Positions 1 to 5,257 of a DNA stretch of 6,143 nt are shown piece after piece. Where the stretch lies: NCBI GenBank assembly GCA_013041835.1, contig JABDRH010000475.1, positions 1-6,143 on the forward strand. Reading direction: 5' to 3'. Position 1 is the stretch's first letter; each line of letters starts with the position of its first letter. The notes under the pieces were generated by a model. That model ran no database searches. It saw only the letters and a program-made list of their open reading frames with translations, and was not told where the DNA came from. The stretch comes from Desulfatitalea sp. Lineage in GTDB: Bacteria; Desulfobacterota; Desulfobacteria; Desulfobacterales; Desulfosarcinaceae. A program made the position numbers and the translations under genes.

Positions 1-1363
1 GGCGCAGTAGGGTGGCCGCCTGACGATGATCGCAGGTGTGGGTTAACGGCAAGGCCGTCGCGCGCATTTGTGCAAACGTTGACGGTAACAATCCATTACG
101 CCGACACCATTCATAATCGGCACTGCCAGGTGCCGGATAAAAAATCGAGACACCGGCCAGCACCGGCAGGCCCGCCAGAAAGATTAAATCTCGCACGGAT
201 GCAAAGGGGTCTTGTCCGGGACCGGCAGCGATCAGGTAGGCCACGACATTCATGCCCCTGGATCGCGCCAAGGACGCAATCCGGGGCAGATCCGTGGTGA
301 TATCGGGGCGCCTGAACCGCGCCAGTTGCTGCCTGCAAGAGGTGATCAATGCCAGATTAAGCGTCCTAAAGCCGCTGTTGCACATGGCCGTCATCATTTC
401 CGCATCCAACGTGGAAGCCAGGAGTCCATTCATAGCCCTGAGCTCCGGGGGCTGATCCGCGAAATGTTGGCGGATGGCCGACAACATGGCCATGAACCAC
501 GACCGGTCGACAGTAAGGTGCTCATCTTCGAAATCGATGAATCCCACCGGTATAACGCCACTGGCCTCGGTCAGTTCTGCTATGATGGATGCCACGTCAC
601 GACGGCGATATCCATGCCAAGTGGCAGCGTTCACGGCGCAATACGTGCACCTCAACGGACATCCCCGACCGGCGGTGATCGCCAGGCTGCCAAAACCATG
701 ACGCTGATAGTGGTGCCAGTCGATCAGATCGAAGGCGGGCGGCGGCAAACGGTTCAAGTCGGAGACCATGGCCGGAGCACCGACGACCAGGGCGCCGCTT
801 GTGGTCCGATGAACCAGGCCGGGGACATCCAGCGGCTGTTCTCCCGCAAAAACAGCCTGGGCCAGCAGCGGCAGGCTTGCCTCGCCATCCCCGCGCAGCA
901 CATAGTCAACGGCGTTATTTGCCATTACCGCCGCCGGCAGGGCCGTTGGATGGTGGCCGCCCATCACAATGACCGCATCGGGACACACGCGTTTCACCGC
1001 TTCAGCAAGGTGCAGGGCCGTGTCGCTGTAAGCGGTAAAGAGGGACGAAATGCCGATGAGTCGGGCGCCTGACGCTTTGGCCTGTTGCGCCAGATGTGCG
1101 ATGGCGTATCCGAAATGGCGATACTGATGAAACAAGCAAAAGGGTGTACCGTCAAAACGGCCGAAATACGGCGCCAGGTGGACCATGGTGTCCGGCCAGG
1201 GAATGGTCCGTGCTTTGGATGTCGCCAGCCCGTCCAGGATCGCCACGCTAAACCCGAATCGTCTTAAAACTGCTGCAATGGAAGCCAGTCCGTAGGGTAC
1301 CGTACGCTTTAGCGTGAGGTAAAAATCCTCGATGGGCGGCTGAATCAGCAGGATGTCGGGCAT
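1..1363 (-). CDS. B12-binding-domain radical SAM protein (3' end outside window)
   Basis: The reverse strand is open from the ATG at 1363 to the left edge (454 codons), so the C-terminus is missing. Residues about 1-200 resemble a cobalamin-binding Rossmann domain: an MPDILLIQPP opening, GGHHPT at 135-140 and RGDGE at 157-161. No DxHxxG cobalamin-ligand motif is visible, as in many members of this family. The radical SAM cluster motif CPLRCTYC gives Cys235, Cys239 and Cys242, which would bind a 4Fe-4S cluster and S-adenosylmethionine. A barrel-like segment with FEDEHLT follows. BchE/methyltransferase-like members of this family act on lipids, tetrapyrroles, peptides or antibiotics, but the substrate here cannot be read. 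The start is fixed because an in-frame TAG, the stop of the upstream regulator gene, lies 12 bases before the ATG. The two genes are very probably co-transcribed. Long open frames on the opposite strand here are shadows. The family call is firm; the reaction is unknown. Confidence 0.93.
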   Translation of the reverse strand, partial: MPDILLIQPPIEDFYLTLKRTVPYGLASIAAVLRRFGFSVAILDGLATSKARTIPWPDTMVHLAPYFGRFDGTPFCLFHQYRHFGYAIAHLAQQAKASGARLIGISSLFTAYSDTALHLAEAVKRVCPDAVIVMGGHHPTALPAAVMANNAVDYVLRGDGEASLPLLAQAVFAGEQPLDVPGLVHRTTSGALVVGAPAMVSDLNRLPPPAFDLIDWHHYQRHGFGSLAITAGRGCPLRCTYCAVNAATWHGYRRRDVASIIAELTEASGVIPVGFIDFEDEHLTVDRSWFMAMLSAIRQHFADQPPELRAMNGLLASTLDAEMMTAMCNSGFRTLNLALITSCRQQLARFRRPDITTDLPRIASLARSRGMNVVAYLIAAGPGQDPFASVRDLIFLAGLPVLAGVSIFYPAPGSADYEWCRRNGLLPSTFAQMRATALPLTHTCDHRQAATLLR

Positions 1364-1375
1364 TGGGTTGGCGAA

Positions 1376-2521
1376 CTACCCCATTTTCGAAATGGTGCTG
1401 AAAGTCTGAATCTCTGCTGGCAGATGATCGGGCTCGATCACGATGTCCACACCCAAAGCCAGGGCGCGTTCGATGACACTTTGAAGCTGTATCAGGTTGC
1501 CGGGCCAGTGGTAGCGCATGAGAATATCCAAGGCATCTGGGGAAATGCCGATAATGCGGCGGTTATGTTTGGCGCAGGCCTGGTGAATGAAGTGGTTGAT
1601 CAGCAGGCAGAGGTCTTCGATTCGTTCGCGCAGGGGCGGCATCCGCAAAACCACAGCGTTAAGCAGGTCGAAGAAGTTTTTACTCAAGGCCCCGCTTGCG
1701 ATCACGTCACTGAGTTCCTTGCTGGTGGCGGCAATCACCCGAGTCGCAGTGCTTTTTTTTCGCTGCTCGGCTTCCAGGGACTGAAGCATTGACAGCCGCA
1801 AACTGGGCGTTAATTCGGCGATCTCGTCAAGGTAGAGCGTACCACCGTGCACTTTTTGCATCAAACCCGTCACATGGGTGACCATGTCCGCCTCGGGAAC
1901 GCCTTCGGTAATGCCGCTGCAATTGACCGGTACAAAGACATTGTCACGCCGTTCGCTGCGCTGGTGAATGGTGCGCGCCACTAGCTCTTTGCCGGTGCCG
2001 CTCTCACCATGGATGAGCACCATGGGATTCTGGACGCTGACCGTTTCTATTATTTCATAGATTTGCTGCATGCGGGCGCTGATGCCGACCATCCCTTCGA
2101 ATTTATGGCGTTCACGCCCCCGTTTGCGAATCAGGCCAGCCTTGTCTTTGACCTTTTTCTCTTCGGTAATGCGATCAATGATCAGTTTGAGATGATCCAG
2201 TTTAAACGGCTTTTGAAGGTAGTCGTAACTGCCGAATTTCATGGCCTGAATAGCCGATTCCATGGAGCCGTATCCAGTGACGATAATCACCTCGATTTCG
2301 GGCTTGTATTGCTTCACTGCCGCCAACAGCTCAAGGCCGTTGAATTCGGGCATTTTGTAATCCGTAAAGATGATATCAATATCCCTGTCCTTAACCAGGT
2401 CCAGGGCCTTCAACCCGCTGTTCACCGTGGTGATATCGTAGCCCTGCATCTGCAGGTACTGTTCCACCATCAATAATATGTCCTTGTCGTCATCGACGAA
2501 TAAGATGCGGCTCATGCTCAT
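1376..2521 (-). CDS. NtrC-like response regulator: receiver plus degenerate AAA+ domain, no DNA-binding domain
   Basis: The protein has 381 residues. The receiver (about 4-120) is complete: acidic Asp10-Asp12, phospho-acceptor Asp54, Thr82 and Lys104. An NtrC-type AAA+ domain (about 141-370) follows, with Walker A GESGTGKE (172-179), Walker B LYLDE (229-233), PPLRER (295-300) and WPGN (339-342). Several hallmark parts are absent. The stretch between Glu210 and the GGTLYLDE segment is about 16 residues short and lacks GAFTGA. The loop before RVIAAT is also short. The sensor-I Asn is Ser267. The usual FRxDLYYRLN reads LSKNFFDLLN, so both arginine fingers are gone. The chain ends at Gly381, just after the AAA+ lid, without the Fis-type helix-turn-helix. 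Family members activate sigma-54 polymerase by ATP hydrolysis; this one probably cannot do so in the usual way. It may act through protein contacts. Start choice: GGAG lies 6 bases before the ATG at 2521, and a second ATG is two codons later. No histidine kinase is in the window. Confidence 0.95.
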   Translation of the reverse strand: MSMSRILFVDDDKDILLMVEQYLQMQGYDITTVNSGLKALDLVKDRDIDIIFTDYKMPEFNGLELLAAVKQYKPEIEVIIVTGYGSMESAIQAMKFGSYDYLQKPFKLDHLKLIIDRITEEKKVKDKAGLIRKRGRERHKFEGMVGISARMQQIYEIIETVSVQNPMVLIHGESGTGKELVARTIHQRSERRDNVFVPVNCSGITEGVPEADMVTHVTGLMQKVHGGTLYLDEIAELTPSLRLSMLQSLEAEQRKKSTATRVIAATSKELSDVIASGALSKNFFDLLNAVVLRMPPLRERIEDLCLLINHFIHQACAKHNRRIIGISPDALDILMRYHWPGNLIQLQSVIERALALGVDIVIEPDHLPAEIQTFSTISKMG

Positions 2522-2647
2522 AGGCTGCTCCGTATTGATATCATATAGGCAGGGCCATCCACTTGGAAATGTGTCTTTTTTTGTTTAACAAGCCGTTTCG
2601 TTTTATGAGCAACGTCTAAAACCGGCATGATGTTAAGGCGAAAAGGC

Positions 2648-2691
2648 CCGCATCCGAATACAGATACAATCAAATTCCATATTCTATGCGG
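2648..2691 (-). repeat. Imperfect inverted repeat in the leader of the response regulator gene
   Basis: CCGCAT (2648-2653) pairs with ATGCGG (2686-2691), and GAATA (2656-2660) pairs with TATTC (2680-2684). The two stems are separated by a 2-by-1 base internal bulge and close a 19-base loop. The element lies between the proposed leftward promoter and the regulator start, so it would be transcribed in the leader RNA. It could be an RNA structure or a protein-binding site. It has no T-run to suggest a terminator. Confidence 0.45.
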
Positions 2692-2727
2692 ATTGCATGG
2701 TGCTGGCAAGTCGAAACGGACTTACCA

Positions 2728-2756
2728 CTTATAGAGGAGCGGAACTTAGATTTCAA
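2728..2756 (-). promoter_or_regulatory. Candidate sigma-70 type promoter for the regulator/radical SAM pair
   Basis: Read on the reverse strand, TTGAAA (2751-2756) is followed after exactly 17 bases by TATAAG (2728-2733). Each box has five of six consensus bases. Transcription would start near 2721 and give a leader of about 200 bases before the regulator ATG at 2521. It is the best such match I found upstream of the leftward pair. It is a pattern match only. Confidence 0.5.
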
Positions 2757-2811
2757 GAGTAGATGATACCGGAAAGCGGCTATCACATCTTAAAATCCCA
2801 TTAACTCTAAT

Positions 2812-2827
2812 TGGTATGAATGTTGCA
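2812..2827 (+). promoter_or_regulatory. Sigma-54 type -24/-12 promoter upstream of the ExeA-like ATPase gene
   Basis: The sequence TGGTATGAATGTTGCA fits the sigma-54 consensus TGGCACG-N4-TTGCW at all but two positions (both C to T), with the essential GG and GC at the correct distance. Transcription would start near 2838. That lies downstream of the first possible ATG (2820) of the ATPase frame and so favours the ATG at 2880 as the true start. Control by an enhancer-binding protein with upstream sites is expected for this promoter class. The divergent regulator lacks the GAFTGA motif, so another activator is likely. Confidence 0.65.
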
Positions 2828-2879
2828 TAAATCCGTGTGGGTCAGCAAAAACTTGGACTATTGGTTGGAATTCTTTGAA

Positions 2880-3716
2880 ATGATCACATCACTGAACCTG
2901 CGCAGTACGCTGAAACCGAACGAAGTGACGCTTCCGGCCTTGCTTGGGCTGGACGGGGCACCGACAAAGCATGACCAAAAAGACAGATTCTTTTTTGCCT
3001 CGCCACTCACATTCCAACGGCTTTCCATTTTAAACAATATGGTGGGGGGGCGTAGTCCCGTGATTGTCGTGATGGGTGAACGCGGCAGTGGCAAGACCAC
3101 GCTGATGAATCAGTTTGTGGCCCAAACCGGCAAACGATGGCAGGTGTGCCGAATTCATCTGAAAAACAGAAAGAACAGTGCCATCAGCCAATGGCACAAT
3201 CTAGAAAACCGAATGGTTTTACTCTCGCGCAAAGAGAAAAGACCGTCGGTTATTGTGGATGACGCGCACCAACTCACCACTGCGGAGCTTAAGCTGTTGC
3301 TGCGCACCGCCTTTCCAGCGGCCGGTCCACGTAGGCTGCAAAGCATTGTCTTGGTCGCCGAACCGTGCATGCGCAGACACTTTGTCACCATCGCTGGATG
3401 TTTGCCGCCCAAAGCGGTCATTGACAAGATATTCATGACCCCCTTGACCGAAAAACAAACGGCGGACTACTTGACGCATCGCGTCATGACGGCAGGATTT
3501 TTAAAGCGTCTGCCCTTTACAACGGAGCAAATCCGAACCATACACGCCATATCAAGGGGACTGCCGGGATGGATCAACGATGAAGCATTCATACTGCTCA
3601 AGCGGTTGTGCGATGCCGAGGAACGCGCTATAATTCTTCCTTTTAGGTCCTGGCGGCGGGCCGCCAGGTCGCGGTTCCGGTTTTTCAACCCGCTCCAGGC
3701 TTTGGCGCGCTATTGA
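2880..3716 (+). CDS. ExeA/GspA-like AAA ATPase
   Basis: This is a P-loop ATPase of the ExeA/GspA type, a family linked to secretion or to polysaccharide/exosortase loci. The frame opens at ATG 2820, right after an in-frame TGA, and gives 298 residues. I prefer ATG 2880 (278 residues) because a sigma-54 promoter covers 2812-2827; neither start has a strong ribosome site. In the 298-residue numbering, DRFFFASP (55-62) matches the family's segment before the P-loop, Walker A is GERGSGKTT (86-94), and Walker B is VIVDDAH (144-150). The usual DEA(Q/H) glutamate is Asp148. A sensor-like SIVLVAEP and a lid-like SRGLPGWIN follow. The last 30 or so residues are an arginine-rich tail (RSWRRAARSRFRF) encoded partly by a perfect inverted repeat, unlike the usual family end. 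No peptidoglycan-binding domain or membrane segment is evident. A tyrosine phosphatase gene follows after 84 bases, probably in the same transcript. The family call is good; the exact role is inferred. Confidence 0.85.
   Translation: MITSLNLRSTLKPNEVTLPALLGLDGAPTKHDQKDRFFFASPLTFQRLSILNNMVGGRSPVIVVMGERGSGKTTLMNQFVAQTGKRWQVCRIHLKNRKNSAISQWHNLENRMVLLSRKEKRPSVIVDDAHQLTTAELKLLLRTAFPAAGPRRLQSIVLVAEPCMRRHFVTIAGCLPPKAVIDKIFMTPLTEKQTADYLTHRVMTAGFLKRLPFTTEQIRTIHAISRGLPGWINDEAFILLKRLCDAEERAIILPFRSWRRAARSRFRFFNPLQALARY
3649..3668 (+). repeat. Perfect GC-rich inverted repeat inside the 3' end of the ATPase gene
   Basis: Two 9-base arms, CCTGGCGGC (3649-3657) and GCCGCCAGG (3660-3668), are separated by only GG. 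The RNA could fold into a very stable hairpin. No T-run follows on either strand, so it is not a typical intrinsic terminator. It lies about 48 bases before the stop codon and encodes part of the arginine-rich tail. Confidence 0.7.
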
Positions 3717-3769
3717 GGGATGATGACGCAACATGGTACTTGACCTAACAGCACTATGGACAAAAAGTC

Positions 3770-3789
3770 GGGGTGGGCCGTCACACCCC
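3770..3789 (+). promoter_or_regulatory. Hairpin directly before the ribosome binding site of the phosphatase gene
   Basis: GGGGTG (3770-3775) pairs with CACCCC (3784-3789) around an 8-base loop. The ribosome site AAAGGA (3790-3795) begins at the next base, five bases before the GTG at 3801. The arrangement could influence translation of the phosphatase. It also supports 3801, rather than the unsupported ATG at 3756, as the start. This is a structural inference from the sequence alone. Confidence 0.4.
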
Positions 3790-3800
3790 AAAGGATCGTT

Positions 3801-4322
3801 GTGAATAAAAATGGAAAAAGCACTGACAGTCGCCCTCCCGGGGCATACGAGATTCTTATCGTATGTACCGGCAATATCTGCCGTAGCCCCATGGCGGCTG
3901 GGCTACTTGCGCACCTGTTGCCACCTCAACTCAAACACGTCGTGACGGTTGGCTCGGCCGGTACAAATGCCTTGCATGGCCACCAGGCAGCCCCCCATGC
4001 TGTCCAGACCATGGCTGAGGAGGGCATCGATATCAGCGCGCATCGCGCCAGACAAGTCAGCAATGACCTTGTGCGACCGGCTGATTTGATTCTGACCATG
4101 GAGCGGTTTCACCAAAACGCGGTGCGCCAGATGATTTTATGGAACCGGGCCCGTGTCAGAATGCTGACGGAATATGACCGGGATCAGATCCTTCAAGACA
4201 TACCGGATCCGTATGGCGAACCATTGAAGCACTACCGCGTCTCGTTATCGGTCATGCGTCCATGCATCGAAAAAGTGGCCGACTGGCTGGTCACCAATTC
4301 GCTCATTACCGAACAGCAATAG
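3801..4322 (+). CDS. Low-molecular-weight protein tyrosine phosphatase
   Basis: The protein has 173 residues from GTG 3801. It is a cytoplasmic phosphatase that removes phosphate from tyrosine; in bacteria such enzymes often oppose tyrosine kinases that control capsule and exopolysaccharide assembly (Wzb/Wzc type). The signature loop CTGNICRS gives nucleophile Cys22, Arg28 and Ser29, and the general acid lies in DPYG (Asp136). GSAGT (51-55) and LILTM (96-100) are further family landmarks. The catalytic loop starts about ten residues later than in typical members. An ATG at 3756 would add 15 residues but has no ribosome site. GTG 3801 has AAAGGA five bases upstream, so I chose it. The gene follows the ExeA-like ATPase by 84 bases and is likely co-expressed with it. 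Arsenate reductase, a related fold, is less likely because the loop and the DPYG acid match the phosphatases. No partner kinase is visible in the window. Confidence 0.93.
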   Translation: MNKNGKSTDSRPPGAYEILIVCTGNICRSPMAAGLLAHLLPPQLKHVVTVGSAGTNALHGHQAAPHAVQTMAEEGIDISAHRARQVSNDLVRPADLILTMERFHQNAVRQMILWNRARVRMLTEYDRDQILQDIPDPYGEPLKHYRVSLSVMRPCIEKVADWLVTNSLITEQQ

Positions 4323-4459
4323 CTGACCACATTGCCAGAGGTGAAAAGGGTGCAGGAAATGTGAAATGAGTTTCTTCCACCGCGTTTTGCCGCTGACATT
4401 GTTGGGTATATCGCGGACTACGATATTTTCCCCCGTATTTTGACAGTAGTTAACCCTTA

Positions 4460-4487
4460 TTGCGGCCCGCTGCTTTTCGTTTATAAT
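4460..4487 (+). promoter_or_regulatory. Possible sigma-70 type promoter for the PilZ/KAS III genes
   Basis: A perfect TATAAT lies at 4482-4487, with TTGCGG 16 bases upstream at 4460-4465, which is only a half match for a -35 box. Transcription would begin near 4494 and give a leader of nearly 200 bases. A TTGACA at 4440-4445 has no -10 box at a proper distance. This is weak, pattern-only evidence. Confidence 0.3.
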
Positions 4488-4623
4488 CGCCCTATATTCA
4501 TTACCCAATGTGCAACCACTGTATCGACTTCAGTTTATCTGGGCTCGCTTTCCCCACTATTTTTTTCATTTACAGAAAGAGCGAATAATCAGTCATTCTG
4601 ATGAATATGCGGACCTGTTACCA

Positions 4624-4642
4624 TTCACCGCTTGCAGGTGAA
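4624..4642 (+). repeat. Small inverted repeat in the leader of the PilZ gene
   Basis: TTCACC (4624-4629) and GGTGAA (4637-4642) form a perfect 6-base inverted repeat around a 7-base loop. It ends 47 bases before the PilZ start. It could be an operator or a leader hairpin. Chance occurrence is possible at this length. Confidence 0.35.
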
Positions 4643-4666
4643 GGTATCCGCTGAAAAGTTAAAAAA

Positions 4667-4676
4667 TTCGATCGAA
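4667..4676 (+). repeat. Ten-base palindrome TTCGATCGAA just before the PilZ ribosome site
   Basis: TTCGATCGAA is a perfect palindrome ending 13 bases before the ATG at 4690 and just upstream of the ribosome site. It could bind a dimeric regulator near the translation start, but a single short copy may be chance. Confidence 0.3.
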
Positions 4677-4689
4677 CCAAGAGGTGGCC

Positions 4690-5205
4690 ATGTCAGACGT
4701 GATTGCACGTGCGTACCCTAGGGTTTCCTTTGAAGCCCCAATTCAGTATGGTGTTTCCAATGCCGGAACATGTCTTCAGTTGCATGCCGCCCGGACGCTT
4801 AATTACAGCGCGGGCGGCTTTTGTTATGAAACCGATGAACAACTGCCACCGGAAGCCGAGGTGTGCATCATAATGAGCAACTACACGCCCGGTCAAAATG
4901 GCCCGGAAAGTTTTCGCTCATATTTGACCCGCCTTCGCTGGATGCAGCCGCTGCCTGTCACGCAAGAGAAGCGCTATGCGGCTGGCGCCCAGATCATTGC
5001 GCGCAGTCACGACGTCTTAGACATCTGTGCCGAGGAACCGCGGCACGATTGTGATTTGTGCGGCGCACTGACGGCTCTGCCCCGCCTTCAAAAGATCGCC
5101 GGCGATGCGCAACTTTGCGGCTCCTGTTTCCGACATTTCCAATCTTTTCCACAGGGAAAGGGCCGCCAATGCCTTGAGCGCTTCCTGATGGGAAATGTGG
5201 TTTAG
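4690..5205 (+). CDS. PilZ-like cyclic-di-GMP-binding protein with C-terminal four-cysteine (zinc-type) motif
   Basis: The protein has 171 residues. The PilZ signature is visible: RAYPR gives Arg7 and Arg11 (RxxxR), and NYSAGG gives Asn38, Ser40 and Gly43 ([D/N]xSxxG). A barrel-like RYAAGAQII (95-103) matches the end of the domain. Such domains bind cyclic-di-GMP and adjust motility, adhesion or polysaccharide output. After about residue 115 the chain carries CDLC (Cys121, Cys124) and CGSC (Cys143, Cys146), which could bind zinc; a further Cys161 lies near the end. No signal peptide or membrane segment is seen, so the protein is probably cytoplasmic. A GTG at 4684 is also in frame, but it lies inside the ribosome site AAGAGGTGG, which points to ATG 4690. 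A KAS III gene follows 52 bases later, probably in the same operon. The PilZ call rests on short motifs and is good but not certain. The role of the cysteine tail is unknown. Confidence 0.8.
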   Translation: MSDVIARAYPRVSFEAPIQYGVSNAGTCLQLHAARTLNYSAGGFCYETDEQLPPEAEVCIIMSNYTPGQNGPESFRSYLTRLRWMQPLPVTQEKRYAAGAQIIARSHDVLDICAEEPRHDCDLCGALTALPRLQKIAGDAQLCGSCFRHFQSFPQGKGRQCLERFLMGNVV

Positions 5206-5257
5206 GGATGAGGTAGAAACGAATGTACCCATCTGACCATTGTCGGAGAAACGCGAT

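Larger units (their letters stand above)
4323..4689. other. Gene-free region between the phosphatase and PilZ genes
   Basis: About 367 bases carry no gene I can support. A reverse-strand frame overlaps the phosphatase gene and has no recognisable protein features. The region is more AT-rich than its neighbours. It holds a possible promoter (4460-4487), an inverted repeat (4624-4642) and a palindrome (4667-4676). I compared it by eye with the GEMM cyclic-di-GMP riboswitch consensus and saw no match. No clear terminator is present; a short GCGG/CCGC stem near 4462-4470 followed by scattered T bases is too weak to call. Confidence 0.6.

Noticed and set aside
212..1072. A 286-codon open frame on the + strand
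   Set aside because: It is antisense to the radical SAM gene, whose CxxxCxxC motif and B12-domain landmarks are clear on the reverse strand. The + strand translation shows no domain and is a codon-bias shadow.
1361..1380. Read-through of the in-frame TAG joining the regulator and the radical SAM protein, possibly with pyrrolysine
   Set aside because: The two genes share a frame and are split by a single TAG, but the second gene has its own ATG and the shared frame has a one-in-three chance. No pyrrolysine genes or other in-frame TAG are visible.
2009..2476. A 155-codon + strand frame
   Set aside because: It is antisense to the well-supported receiver and AAA+ regulator and has no recognisable features.
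2518..2709. A 63-codon reverse-strand frame upstream of the regulator gene
   Set aside because: It overlaps the regulator start by four bases, but it has no clear ribosome site or known domain and covers the proposed leader stem.
3649..3668. GC-rich hairpin as an intrinsic terminator
   Set aside because: No T-run follows the stem on either strand, and the element lies inside a coding sequence.
4288..4303. A second sigma-54-like site inside the end of the phosphatase gene
   Set aside because: The GG and GC spacing fits, but the -12 box reads TCGC, it is inside a coding region and it lies nearly 390 bases before the PilZ start.
4245..4508. An 87-codon reverse-strand frame
   Set aside because: It overlaps the 3' end of the phosphatase gene, has no domain and lacks support as a real gene.
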